A program made the translations under genes and the position numbers. The notes under the pieces are model-generated. The model made no database searches. It was not told where the DNA came from and was given only the letters and a program-made list of their open reading frames with translations. Positions 1-8,558 of a stretch of DNA of 42,502 bases are shown piece by piece. Origin of the DNA: W0P28-013 sp051878315 (GTDB lineage Bacteria; Bacteroidota; Bacteroidia; Bacteroidales; Paludibacteraceae); assembly GCA_051878315.1 (NCBI GenBank), contig JBJEJW010000056.1, positions 1 through 42,502 on the forward strand, given 5' to 3'. Positions within the stretch are counted from its first letter, which is position 1. The number at the start of each line of letters is the position of its first letter.

Positions 1-12
1 TCCCTATATTTT

Positions 13-140
13 AACCCTACCCGGCTATCGCCGTACTCCCCTTAAAAAGGGGAGACCACGCAATAAAGCAATTTCAGTGCGCAAAAATAAAAAAACTGTC
101 CTTTCTAAGGGGACGAGGAGCGAAGCGACGGGCGGGGGGC
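13..140 (+). repeat. dispersed intergenic repeat, left copy
   Basis: This stretch begins with AACCCTAC, contains the palindrome CTCCCCTTAAAAAGGGGAG followed by ACCACGCA (to base 62), and continues to GGGGACGAG...CGAAG...CGGGCGGGG (109-140). The same blocks occur in reverse orientation at 42226-42368. The internal arms differ between copies while the outer blocks are conserved, as expected of a non-coding interspersed repeat that folds into hairpins. The rest of 1-395 is AT-rich and shows no gene, apart from the promoter of the next gene. Confidence 0.7.
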
Positions 141-317
141 AAACGTAAACTGCGCAAACAACAACCTTAAACTTTGACACTATTTTGCACTTTTCCGCTT
201 TGCATTTTTACCACCTTTTTTATTTTTTTTGCCTGCAAAGATGTGGATGAATAGGGGAGTGGAAAAAGACAAATTTACTTGCCGTTTTCAATCATCTGAA
301 TGGTTCGAATCATTGAA

Positions 318-352
318 TTTGTTGCGTATTCCAAATGTTTTTTGTAACTTTG
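318..352 (+). promoter_or_regulatory. Bacteroidota-type promoter of the ABC exporter gene
   Basis: TAACTTTG at 345-352 matches the -7 element TAnnTTTG. A TTTG at 318-321 or a TTG at 322-324 could be the -33 element; the second gives the usual 20-nt spacing. The predicted leader before the ATG at 396 is about 40 nt. Confidence 0.6.
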
Positions 353-395
353 CAATTCGCTAACACGAGCCTTATAATTTGACTTTTTCACTATT

Positions 396-2234
396 ATGAA
401 AGGACTTTTCACGCTGTTGCGCCGTTTTGTGCCGCCATATCGCAGTTATGTGGTGTGGATATTCATTCTCAATATATTAGCCACGCTGTTCAGCTTGTTT
501 TCGTTTGCTACCATCATCCCTATTTTACAGATACTGTTTGGCATGGATACGGCATCGCACACATTTGTCGAGTGGAGCGCATGCGCCACACCGGGCGATT
601 ATGCCGCAGCGGCCAAAAACAACGTTTTTTTCTACATCGAACAACTTATTGCAACTTCGGGAGCATCGGTGGCGTTGTTGTGGCTCGGCTTATTCCTGAT
701 TGTGATGACTTTGCTCAAAACGGGTACTACCTATTTGGCTTCGGCCATGTTGGTGCCGGTACGCACAGGCGTTTTGCGCGACTTGCGCAATATGATTTAT
801 GCCAAAATCGTCGATTTGCCGATTGGCTATTTCACCGAAGAACGCAAAGGCGACATCATGTCGCGCATGACGAGCGATGTGGGCGAGATTGAAGCCTCTA
901 TCATGAGTTCGCTCGAAATGATTTTCAAAAACCCGATTATGATCATCGTCTATTTAGGCGTGTTGTTCGCTTTGAGTTGGAAATTGACCCTGTTTGTGTT
1001 ATTGTTGTTGCCGTTTAGCGGATTTCTTATCGGAAAAATCGGTCGCTCGCTCAAGCGGCGTTCGCTCAGCGGACAGCAACAAACAGGCGAACTTTTGTCG
1101 CAAATAGAGGAGACACTTGGAGGGTTGCGTATCGTCAAGGCGTTTACAGCCGAAACCAAATTGCGCATACGTTTTGCCAAACTCAACGAGCGCATTCGCA
1201 GCACATTCAACCGCATCAACTGCCGTTATCTGCTGGCACATCCTGTCAGCGAATTTCTTGGCACATGCGTAGTGGCCATTTTGTTGTGGTACGGTGGTTC
1301 GCTCATTTTGGACGGACAAGGCGGTATTTCGGCACCCGAATTTATCTACTATCTGGTAATTTTTTACAGCATCATCGCACCATGCAAAGATTTGTCGAAA
1401 GCCATGTACAGCGTACAAAAAGGCATGGCCTCGCTGCAGCGTGTCGATGATGTACTGAAAGCCGTAAATCCACTTAAACAGCAGAATAATGCGCTCGAAA
1501 TCAATAAGTTCGACACCGAAATTCGCTTCGATCACGTTTGGTTCAAATATCGCGAAGATTGGATTTTGAAAGACATCAATCTGGTTTGTCCGAAGGGAAA
1601 AACGGTGGCTTTGGTTGGGCAGTCGGGGTCGGGCAAATCCACGTTGGTCGATTTGATACCGCGCTTTTATGATGTCATTCAAGGCACCATTTCCATCGAT
1701 GGTATCGATGTTCGTCAACTTGATTTGAAATCGCTGCGCAATCTGATGGGTAACGTCAATCAGGAAGCAATTTTGTTCAACGATACGTTTTTCAACAATA
1801 TCGCATTCGGCGTGGAATCGGCTACGATGGAAGAAGTAGTAGCTGCGGCCAAAATAGCCAATGCACACGATTTCATCATGGCTACCGAACGTGGCTACGA
1901 AACCAACGTGGGCGACCGTGGTTGCAGGCTGTCGGGCGGACAACGCCAACGCATAAGCATTGCACGCGCCATCTTGCGCAATCCGCCGATTCTGATTTTG
2001 GACGAGGCCACATCCGCACTCGATACCGAAAGCGAGCGTTTGGTGCAGAATGCGCTTGAAAATCTGATGCAAAACCGCACAACAATCGTTGTGGCGCATA
2101 GGCTTTCTACCATCCGCCAAGCCGACGAAATATGTGTGATGCACGAAGGTTGCATCGTCGAGCGCGGCAAACACGACGAACTGCTGAAACTCAACGGCTA
2201 CTACAAACGTCTTTGCGACATGCAGGCGTTTTGA
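396..2234 (+). CDS. MsbA-like ABC exporter (fused permease and ATPase)
   Basis: A 612-residue half-transporter expected to work as a homodimer in the inner membrane. Residues 1-340 form the six-helix transmembrane domain of exporter ABC proteins. The ATPase domain follows, with Walker A GQSGSGKST near residue 408, the ABC signature LSGGQRQR near 512, Walker B ILILDEATSALD near 532, and the switch histidine in VVAHRLST. Order and length fit the MsbA/LmrA lipid- or drug-exporter group; the substrate cannot be told from sequence. The first ATG after the promoter is used. It appears to be a single-gene unit. Confidence 0.93.
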   Translation: MKGLFTLLRRFVPPYRSYVVWIFILNILATLFSLFSFATIIPILQILFGMDTASHTFVEWSACATPGDYAAAAKNNVFFYIEQLIATSGASVALLWLGLFLIVMTLLKTGTTYLASAMLVPVRTGVLRDLRNMIYAKIVDLPIGYFTEERKGDIMSRMTSDVGEIEASIMSSLEMIFKNPIMIIVYLGVLFALSWKLTLFVLLLLPFSGFLIGKIGRSLKRRSLSGQQQTGELLSQIEETLGGLRIVKAFTAETKLRIRFAKLNERIRSTFNRINCRYLLAHPVSEFLGTCVVAILLWYGGSLILDGQGGISAPEFIYYLVIFYSIIAPCKDLSKAMYSVQKGMASLQRVDDVLKAVNPLKQQNNALEINKFDTEIRFDHVWFKYREDWILKDINLVCPKGKTVALVGQSGSGKSTLVDLIPRFYDVIQGTISIDGIDVRQLDLKSLRNLMGNVNQEAILFNDTFFNNIAFGVESATMEEVVAAAKIANAHDFIMATERGYETNVGDRGCRLSGGQRQRISIARAILRNPPILILDEATSALDTESERLVQNALENLMQNRTTIVVAHRLSTIRQADEICVMHEGCIVERGKHDELLKLNGYYKRLCDMQAF

Positions 2235-2297
2235 GCCTCAACACAGAGGGCGACTATTCCGTAGTAGAGTAGTCGCCAAAATTTATTTATCATTTAG

Positions 2298-2894
2298 TTA
2301 TATTTGTGCGTCAAAGTTGGCAATGAAGTTGCATTCGTCGGCTATTTTGCGCAAATTCAGTATCGCATAGCGCATACGACCGAGAGCTGTGTTGATGCTG
2401 ATATTCTCGCTATCTGCTATCTCTTTGAAACTCATATTGTTATAAAGGCGCATGCGCACAATGCGTTGTTGGGTATTTGGTAAGCGGTCAACTAATTTGC
2501 CGAGTTTGATGAGTGCCATTTCATAAGTCATGCTGTCAAACGTATCGTCGTAGAGTTTGGCATTGTTCAACAGGTTATAAGTGGTGTCGTCGTCGGCCGA
2601 TACGCAATTATCGTCGCGCCGAAAGTGGTCGATAATCAGATTGTGTGCAATGCGCGATAACCACGAGAAAAATTTGCCGTTGTCGGTGTATCGATGCTGT
2701 TTGATGGTGGTGATAGCCTTGAAGAATGTGTCCTGAAACACATCTTCGGCGAGGTCGCTGTTGTGCGTAATGCTAACGATGTAGTTGAAAAGGCGGTCTT
2801 TGTGACGAAATAACAACACCTCAAAAGCCTGATTGCACCCTTGCTCGTAACTCCTGACCAACTCTTCGTCGGTCAACGTTTGGAGATTGTTCAT
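2298..2894 (-). CDS. ECF-type RNA polymerase sigma factor
   Basis: A 198-residue sigma-70 family protein with only regions 2 and 4, the ECF layout. Region 2 lies at about residues 20-95, with the typical DLAEDVFQDTFFKA and FSWLSRIAHNLIIDHFRR motifs. Region 4 lies at about 130-185 and has the promoter-binding helix-turn-helix (MSFKEIADSENISINTALGRMR). Bacteroidetes ECF factors usually sit next to an anti-sigma FecR gene; none is present here, so this may belong to a group controlled without a linked anti-sigma factor. The target regulon is unknown. Confidence 0.9.
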   Translation of the reverse strand: MNNLQTLTDEELVRSYEQGCNQAFEVLLFRHKDRLFNYIVSITHNSDLAEDVFQDTFFKAITTIKQHRYTDNGKFFSWLSRIAHNLIIDHFRRDDNCVSADDDTTYNLLNNAKLYDDTFDSMTYEMALIKLGKLVDRLPNTQQRIVRMRLYNNMSFKEIADSENISINTALGRMRYAILNLRKIADECNFIANFDAQI

Positions 2895-2979
2895 ACCTTG
2901 TCGTTTTTAAGAATCAAAGTAAGTGTGCTGCAATAGGCAAATGACGTTTTAAGGTGATTGAATAAATGATTTTTCGTGG

Positions 2980-3011
2980 CAAAATTAAGATATTTATGTC
3001 AAACGACCAAA
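2980..3011 (-). promoter_or_regulatory. promoter of the ECF sigma factor gene
   Basis: On the minus strand TTTG (3011-3008), a 20-nt spacer and TAATTTTG (2987-2980) match the Bacteroidota promoter consensus. The leader to the ATG at 2894 would be about 80 nt. Confidence 0.6.
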
Positions 3012-3080
3012 TTTTTATGCAAAAAAGTTTGATTTTGATACAAAAAAGTGTCATTCGGCACAAAATTGTGCAAAAATGTT

Positions 3081-3088
3081 TAACTTTG
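3081..3088 (+). promoter_or_regulatory. -7 element of the acyltransferase gene
   Basis: TAACTTTG matches the -7 consensus, but no clear TTTG lies at the proper distance upstream. It overlaps the codons following the upstream ATG at 3076, so it argues for the downstream start at 3124. Confidence 0.45.
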
Positions 3089-3123
3089 CATTTAGTTACT
3101 TATGCAATAGAGAGTTATACGGT

Positions 3124-3666
3124 ATGAAACATCAATGTGCGTTGCGTCTGCTCGCGTGGTGCGGTTGGCAAATCAATAACAAGGCCGAATTGCCGGACAA
3201 ATGTGTAGTGTGTATTGCTCCGCATACAAGCAATTGGGATTTTGTACTTGGGCTGTTGTTCCGACAAGCATTGGGGGTGAATATCGCGTTTTTGATGAAA
3301 AAAGAGTGGTTTCGATTTCCTTTGGGAGGCGTTATGCGCCGTTGCGGTGGCATCCCGGTCGATCGTAGCCGACATGCGTCGCTCACGGACCAAACGGCTG
3401 CGGTTTTTGCACGGCACGACCATTTTTATGTTGCGATAACTCCCGAAGGTACACGCAGTTACACACGTTGTTGGAAACGCGGTTTCTACGTCATTGCACA
3501 AAAGGCGCAGGTACCAATTATGCTTGCCTATATCGACTATGCGAAAAAAGAATTGGGATTCGGGCGATTATTCGAACCTACAAACGACATCGAAGCCGAT
3601 ATGAAGGCCATCAAATGTTTCTACAAAAATGTTGTGGCTAAGAAACCCAATCAATTCGGCTATTGA
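3124..3666 (+). CDS. small 1-acyl-glycerol-3-phosphate acyltransferase-like protein
   Basis: A 180-residue PlsC-superfamily acyltransferase. The catalytic H-x4-D motif reads HTSNWD (H34, D39), and the substrate-binding EGTR motif is at 109-112. The protein has no N-terminal transmembrane helix and is shorter than canonical PlsC, like the compact acyltransferases common in Bacteroidetes. It probably transfers an acyl chain to a lysophospholipid or related lipid acceptor; the exact acceptor is unknown. An in-frame ATG at 3076 is disfavoured because a promoter element lies just inside it. It converges on maf, with the two stop codons one base apart. Confidence 0.82.
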   Translation: MKHQCALRLLAWCGWQINNKAELPDKCVVCIAPHTSNWDFVLGLLFRQALGVNIAFLMKKEWFRFPLGGVMRRCGGIPVDRSRHASLTDQTAAVFARHDHFYVAITPEGTRSYTRCWKRGFYVIAQKAQVPIMLAYIDYAKKELGFGRLFEPTNDIEADMKAIKCFYKNVVAKKPNQFGY

Positions 3667-3667
3667 T

Positions 3668-4231
3668 TCATTTCCAATGTTTTAGTATGTTGTACAAACG
3701 TTGTATGGGCAGTCCCATGACGTTGTAGTACGAGCCTTCGAGCCGCTCAACCCCGATGTAACCAATCCATTCTTGCACGCCGTAACTGCCGGCTTTGTCG
3801 AATGGACGATATTTGGCTATGTAGTAATCGATTTCGTTATCGTCAAGCGAAGCGAAAGTAACTTTGGTAATTGTCGAGAACGATTCTTGGCGTGCGGTGT
3901 TCGTTACGCATACGCCTGTGATGACTTCGTGGGTACGTCCCGATAATGCATGCAACATGTGTTTGGCATCGGCGGCATCGGCCGGTTTGCCATACACTTT
4001 GCCATCGAGCCACACGATGGTGTCGGCTGTGATGAGCAAATCGTCGGCTGTGAGTGTCGGCAGCAGAGCAGCGGCTTTTTGGCGGGCTAAATAGAGCGGG
4101 ATTTCGGCACCTTGCAGTGTGTCAGGATAACACTCGTCGTGTCCGGCAATGGTGCGTACCGTAAAATCAATATCAAGACCGCGCAATAACTCTTGTCGGC
4201 GTGGCGATTGGGAACCAAGTATAATGTTCAT
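3668..4231 (-). CDS. maf: Maf-family nucleoside triphosphate pyrophosphatase
   Basis: A 187-residue Maf/Ham1-fold protein. The N-terminal SQSPRR motif (7-12) and the ADTIV motif (69-73) are the nucleotide- and metal-binding signatures. Family members hydrolyse non-canonical or dTTP/UTP-type nucleotides to monophosphates and have been linked to septum arrest. It is the last gene of the leftward operon and lies 17 nt behind the prenyltransferase. This gene order (DUF2520, kdsC, ubiA, maf) is common in Bacteroidales. Confidence 0.92.
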   Translation of the reverse strand: MNIILGSQSPRRQELLRGLDIDFTVRTIAGHDECYPDTLQGAEIPLYLARQKAAALLPTLTADDLLITADTIVWLDGKVYGKPADAADAKHMLHALSGRTHEVITGVCVTNTARQESFSTITKVTFASLDDNEIDYYIAKYRPFDKAGSYGVQEWIGYIGVERLEGSYYNVMGLPIQRLYNILKHWK

Positions 4232-4248
4232 GCTAAAGTGTGGTTTTG

Positions 4249-5241
4249 TCAGATGATGTGGAATAGTCCTAAAAATGGCAACCCAAAGGCTTTGGCTATC
4301 AGAAAATGATAAACAACCGCATACAAAACACCTACCACCATGATGAATTTACAGAGTGCCGAAGCGTTGCGATAGGCAGCGCAATTATTGCTCCACAAAA
4401 TGGCAAGCAAACAAAGACTTGGTGCGGCAATGCCAACTAAAAAATAGCGAAATGTCGTCGAAACATCACCGGGAATGGCCAATTTCGCGGTAATCAGATA
4501 AGCAAGCAGGCTGTCAGTCAGTAATACCAATGAGGTGATAATGATTTTAGTCCAAGTTATACCGCAAATAATTGGTACAGTGCGACATTCCATTTCGCGG
4601 TCGCCGTATTCGTCTTGCAAGTCTTTTACGATTTCGCGAATCAACGTCCACAGAAAGGCGAATAACGCAAAGCCACAACCCCAACCGTAAAGCGTTTTTA
4701 GGATGGGCGTTTCGCGAATCAGAAAATTGTATTTGTCGGTCAACAGACTGCATTCGACAATAAAGGGTAGTAGCGGCACTAATGCGGTCGAGAGAGCAAT
4801 TATCAAGTTCCCGATGAGAAATTGACGTTTATACGAGGCCGAATAGAACCACAACATTCCCGGCACAATGACAAAAATCATGCCGACTGTCCAACTGCGC
4901 AACACAATGGCTGCCACCAATCCGATGATGACACCGGCGGCTGTTGTCGCCTGATAGAGTCGCATGGCTGTACGCTTATCAATGCGATTGCCAATGATGA
5001 CTTTGTCGGGACGATTGATACGGTCGATTTTCAGGTCAAAATAGTCGTTGATGACATAACCGCCTGCGGCTGTCAAGGTCGTTGCACTAATGATGAGCAG
5101 TTGCAACCACCATGTTGTGTGCAACGGTACATGGAACATGGCAAGTGTTGGGGCTATCACACAAGCGGTCATCAACCATTGTACGGCAATGATGAATAAT
5201 AGATTTTTGTAGCGTATGAGTTTTAATATCGATTGTGTCAT
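4249..5241 (-). CDS. UbiA-family prenyltransferase
   Basis: A 330-residue integral membrane protein with about eight to nine hydrophobic helices. It carries both Asp-rich UbiA motifs: NDYFDLKID (residues 65-73) and DLQDEYGD (207-214), which bind Mg-prenyl diphosphate. Bacteroidetes homologues are often annotated as geranylgeranylglycerol-phosphate geranylgeranyltransferase, but quinone or other lipid acceptors are equally possible. It lies in an operon between the KdsC-like gene and maf. Confidence 0.88.
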   Translation of the reverse strand: MTQSILKLIRYKNLLFIIAVQWLMTACVIAPTLAMFHVPLHTTWWLQLLIISATTLTAAGGYVINDYFDLKIDRINRPDKVIIGNRIDKRTAMRLYQATTAAGVIIGLVAAIVLRSWTVGMIFVIVPGMLWFYSASYKRQFLIGNLIIALSTALVPLLPFIVECSLLTDKYNFLIRETPILKTLYGWGCGFALFAFLWTLIREIVKDLQDEYGDREMECRTVPIICGITWTKIIITSLVLLTDSLLAYLITAKLAIPGDVSTTFRYFLVGIAAPSLCLLAILWSNNCAAYRNASALCKFIMVVGVLYAVVYHFLIAKAFGLPFLGLFHII

Positions 5242-5304
5242 ATCGTTGTTAATTATCTGAAATAAAGCGTTTTTAATAGATTTTCTAAAGTTCTTATTTA
5301 ACTT

Positions 5305-5826
5305 TTACCATCCGAACGCGTCGGCTGTGTGCATCCATAATCCCTGCGCCTTGAGTGTTTGCTCGATAATGTCGCGTCCGCAACCATAGCCACCGTTTTT
5401 GTCGCTGACATAGTGTGCGATTGCTTTAATTTCGGGGGCAGCGTCGGCCGGACAAGCGCATAAACCTGCATATTGCATCACTTCGTAGTCGGGTATGTCG
5501 TCGCCCATATAGAGCACATCTTCGGGTTTCAGATTATGTTTGGTCAAAAAATCGTTAAAATCGTCCATCTTGTGATGTGATTCCATGTAAATGTCGTTGA
5601 TGCCTAACGAGGCGAACCTGATACGCACGGCTTCGGTATTGCCGCCTGTGATAATGGCGATGGGAATCCCGATTTTGGCTGCCCAATGCAGCGCATAACC
5701 GTCTTTGATGTTCATGCAACGTTGCAATTCGCCGGCAGGCGACAGCGGAATGCTGTTGGTTGACAGCACGCCATCAACATCGAACGCAAAGGCTTTGATA
5801 GTTTTCAGTTTTTCTTTGAAATTCAT
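5305..5826 (-). CDS. KdsC-like HAD phosphatase
   Basis: A 173-residue compact HAD hydrolase of the C0 (cap-less) type. It has motif I FDVDGVL (D16, D18), motif II ITGG, and the late motif YMGDDIPD. These match 3-deoxy-D-manno-octulosonate 8-phosphate phosphatase, which gives free KDO for lipopolysaccharide synthesis. The start codon overlaps the stop of the preceding DUF2520 gene by four bases, so translation is probably coupled. Specificity for KDO-8-P is by family inference only. Confidence 0.85.
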   Translation of the reverse strand: MNFKEKLKTIKAFAFDVDGVLSTNSIPLSPAGELQRCMNIKDGYALHWAAKIGIPIAIITGGNTEAVRIRFASLGINDIYMESHHKMDDFNDFLTKHNLKPEDVLYMGDDIPDYEVMQYAGLCACPADAAPEIKAIAHYVSDKNGGYGCGRDIIEQTLKAQGLWMHTADAFGW

Positions 5827-6614
5827 ATTTGATGCTTAGTTGAATGTTGTTGTTCAATGGCTTCGGATAACGTTTTGTACAAGTGAGCCCATGCCGGATG
5901 GTCGGACAACAAGTGCAAATGGTCGGACACGACGGAGTGGTCGCCACGTACGGCCGGACCTGTTTGTGCCTCGAACGGCGATAGGGTAGCAAGTTTGCCG
6001 ACACTCTCGTTGATGAGCGGGAGTAACACTTCGAACGGCAAACGGCGTTCGGCCAACAATTCGGCGGCAATACTATAGAAATAATTGGTAAAATTATTTG
6101 CGAATACACCTGATAGATGCAGATATGTACGGTCTTCGCTGCTTGAAAAATAAACGTTCTGCGAAATAGTTTTTGCTATATTTGACAGTAAATCAAGCGT
6201 TTGACTATTATTTGCCTCGATAAATATCGGAATGGTGGCGAAATCGACACGTTTTTGTTTCGAAAACGTCTGAAATGGATAAAAAACACCGTAATTCGTT
6301 TGTTTATCGGCAAAAATATGCATGGGCATACTGCCTGCCGTGTGTACATGTATGCCGTTGGTGTGCGGCATATTGTTGATAACTACAGGCAACGCCTCGT
6401 CGGTAAGGGCATAGATGTACAAATCGGCATCGGAGCGGATGTCGGCCAAACGAGTAGTGTAGGGTACACCAAGTTTGTAGGCCAACTGTTGCGCCGATGC
6501 TTCGGTACGACTAAACACTTGCATAATGCAGTGTTTTGCTTGTAGTGCGCACGCCAAATTGGTAGCCAAATTGCCAGCACCAACAAAGACGATGTTCGTT
6601 TTTGGAGCGTCCAT
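5823..6614 (-). CDS. DUF2520 Rossmann-like NAD(P)-binding protein
   Basis: About 263 residues. The N-terminal Rossmann segment IVFVGAGNLATNLA is a dinucleotide-binding motif related to ProC and F420-dependent reductases. The C-terminal helical half matches the DUF2520 group. No reaction has been established that I can name. The ATG at 6614 overlaps the stop codon of the nitroreductase gene by one base, so I chose it over an in-frame ATG 15 nt upstream. Confidence 0.82.
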   Translation of the reverse strand: MDAPKTNIVFVGAGNLATNLACALQAKHCIMQVFSRTEASAQQLAYKLGVPYTTRLADIRSDADLYIYALTDEALPVVINNMPHTNGIHVHTAGSMPMHIFADKQTNYGVFYPFQTFSKQKRVDFATIPIFIEANNSQTLDLLSNIAKTISQNVYFSSSEDRTYLHLSGVFANNFTNYFYSIAAELLAERRLPFEVLLPLINESVGKLATLSPFEAQTGPAVRGDHSVVSDHLHLLSDHPAWAHLYKTLSEAIEQQHSTKHQI

Positions 6615-7141
6615 CAGTAATGATTCCAATGAATTTTGTCGTAGGCGAGTTTAGCCTCGTCGTACGGTTTGCGTTCTTCGTCTTTGTAGCCGACAGTAAC
6701 GATATTCAGCACATGCAACGTGTCGGGAATGTCGAGCAGAGTGCGTATGTACGCTTCGGCAGTTGTATTCTCGTCGTGTTGACGGTTGAACACCTGTACC
6801 CAACAACTGCCAAGTCCCAAATCGGCGGCGGCAAGTTGTAACAACAAAGCTGCAATGGAGGCGTCTTCGAACCACACATCGCTTTTTTGCGGGTCGTAGG
6901 CCACTACAATAGCCAACGGCGCACCGGCAATAAGTTTGCTGCCAAAATCGCGACACTCGGCCATGCGTGCCAACAAAGCGCGGTCGTCAACGACGATAAA
7001 TTCCCAACCATTGGCGCGTTTCGAAGCCGGCGACATCAATGCGGTGCGTAATATTTGGTCGATTTTTTCGCGCTCTACCGGCTTATCGGCATATTTGCGT
7101 ATGCTGCGACGCTGCTTGACTAAATTGTAAAAACTGTCCAT
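6614..7141 (-). CDS. nitroreductase-family flavoprotein
   Basis: A 175-residue FMN-dependent nitroreductase-like protein. The N-terminal RRSIRKY motif and the following SPASKRANGWEFIVV stretch bind the FMN phosphate and isoalloxazine. The C-terminal half contains LGLGSCWVQ, as usual in the small single-domain members. It probably reduces quinones, nitro compounds or a related substrate with NAD(P)H. It is the first gene of the leftward five-gene operon. A CAAAGTTA at 7171-7178 (TAACTTTG on the minus strand) could be its -7 element. Confidence 0.9.
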   Translation of the reverse strand: MDSFYNLVKQRRSIRKYADKPVEREKIDQILRTALMSPASKRANGWEFIVVDDRALLARMAECRDFGSKLIAGAPLAIVVAYDPQKSDVWFEDASIAALLLQLAAADLGLGSCWVQVFNRQHDENTTAEAYIRTLLDIPDTLHVLNIVTVGYKDEERKPYDEAKLAYDKIHWNHY

Positions 7142-7241
7142 GCGATTTGTAAAAATTCGGTTTCAACCTACAAAGTTACGAAAATAATCGCACATTTGTA
7201 TTGTATTTCGATAAAATTTTCAATTAGCCACATCGCAGGCG

Positions 7242-7272
7242 TTTGGTGCATTGTTTTTTTTTTGTACCTTTG
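7242..7272 (+). promoter_or_regulatory. promoter of the rluB-like gene
   Basis: TTTG (7242-7245), a 19-nt spacer containing a T-tract, and TACCTTTG (7265-7272). The leader to the ATG at 7300 is about 20 nt. Confidence 0.7.
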
Positions 7273-7299
7273 CAATCGGATTTTTAGTATTAGATTTTT

Positions 7300-8496
7300 A
7301 TGACAAACGAACATGAATTTAGGCCGCGCGGTATGTACAACAACCGTGGCAGTGCCGGCCGTGATGGTGACAGACACAATGGTGACAACGCACGCAACAA
7401 TCGTCGTTGCGAGGATGGCGAGTTTCGTCCGCGTTTCAATCGCGATGAACGTGGCGAGGGTAACTATCGCCAAGAGTCGCATTATTCCAACGGAAACCGT
7501 TCTGGCGAACGGCGTTCCGACGGCGGACAACGTCCGCGTTTCGAGCGCTACGACGCTACGGAACAACACACAAATGCCCGTTTCGGGCGCAACCATTTCG
7601 ATGGTAACCGTCGCCGCGATGGTGGTGAGTTCCGCCCACGTTTCGACCGTAACGAACAGCGTAACGGCAACAACAACTATCGTACACCGTATCGTCGACA
7701 ACATGACGACGGGTTCGATGAAAATGCCAAGTACAGCCACAAAAAGCAGATGGCTTACAAAAAACAATACATCGACTACAACGAGCCGATGCGTCTGAAT
7801 AAATTTTTGGCTAATGCGGGCATCTGTTCGCGACGCGAAGCCGATGAATACATTACCGCCGGTGTCGTAACCGTCAATGGCGAGGTGGTAACCGAATTGG
7901 GTACAAAAATAGTGCCTGCTAACGACAAGGTGATGTTCCACGACCAATTGGTACGCTGCGAAAAACGCGTTTACATATTGTTAAACAAACCGAAAGACTG
8001 CGTTACCACAGTGGACGATCCACATGCGCGCATGACAGTGCTTGATTTGGTGAAAAATGCTTGTGCCGAACGCATCTATCCGGTCGGACGACTCGACCGC
8101 AACACGACCGGCGTATTGTTGCTGACTAACGATGGCGATTTAACATCGAAAATGACGCACCCGAAATACAAACAGAAAAAAATTTACGAAGCAGTGCTCG
8201 ACCATGAAATCTCTGAAGAAGACATGCAAAAATTGCGCGACGGTCTCGACTTGGAGGATGGTGAAATTCATGTCGATGACATCAGCTATTGCGCCGACGA
8301 CGATCATCGAAAAGTGGGTGTCGAAATACATTCCGGGCGCAATCGTATTGTGCGACGCATGTTTGACGCAATCGGTTATAAGGTGCTGCGACTCGACCGT
8401 GTCTATTTTGCAGGTCTGACTAAAAAGAACCTGCCGCGCGGCAAATGGCGTTATCTTTCGGAGCGTGAGGTCAATCTGCTGAAAATGACTAACTAA
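7300..8496 (+). CDS. RluB/RsuA-type pseudouridine synthase with long basic N-terminal extension
   Basis: A 398-residue protein in two parts. Residues 1-163 are low-complexity and rich in Arg, Asn, Gly and Asp, with repeated RPRF/FRPRFxR blocks. From residue 164 (MRLNKFLANAGICSRREAD) comes an S4 RNA-binding domain and then the RsuA/RluB catalytic domain, with GRLDRNTTG and the catalytic Asp near residue 266. It should isomerise a uridine in 23S rRNA (RluB-like) or 16S rRNA. The extension is disordered and probably binds RNA; similar extensions occur in other Bacteroidetes. A convergent terminator follows the stop codon. Confidence 0.9.
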   Translation: MTNEHEFRPRGMYNNRGSAGRDGDRHNGDNARNNRRCEDGEFRPRFNRDERGEGNYRQESHYSNGNRSGERRSDGGQRPRFERYDATEQHTNARFGRNHFDGNRRRDGGEFRPRFDRNEQRNGNNNYRTPYRRQHDDGFDENAKYSHKKQMAYKKQYIDYNEPMRLNKFLANAGICSRREADEYITAGVVTVNGEVVTELGTKIVPANDKVMFHDQLVRCEKRVYILLNKPKDCVTTVDDPHARMTVLDLVKNACAERIYPVGRLDRNTTGVLLLTNDGDLTSKMTHPKYKQKKIYEAVLDHEISEEDMQKLRDGLDLEDGEIHVDDISYCADDDHRKVGVEIHSGRNRIVRRMFDAIGYKVLRLDRVYFAGLTKKNLPRGKWRYLSEREVNLLKMTN

Positions 8497-8520
8497 CGCA
8501 CGAATTTAATATCAGAAAAC

Positions 8521-8550
8521 AATAGGCGCCTCGATTTCGAGACGCCTATT
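8521..8550. terminator. bidirectional hairpin terminator
   Basis: The arms AATAGGCG and CGCCTATT, with an inner CTCGA/TCGAG pairing, form a long near-perfect hairpin between two convergent genes. T-rich sequence follows on the plus strand. Confidence 0.8.
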
Positions 8551-8558
8551 TTCTTTGG

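Noticed and set aside
999..2174. 391-codon open frame on the minus strand
   Set aside because: It lies fully antisense to the ABC exporter, whose motifs are unmistakable, and its translation is low-quality (Cys/His/Phe-rich without domains).
7168..7947. 259-codon open frame on the minus strand, Thr/Val/Ile-rich
   Set aside because: It is a mirror of the Arg/Gly/Asn-rich codons of the RluB extension and has no promoter or family likeness.
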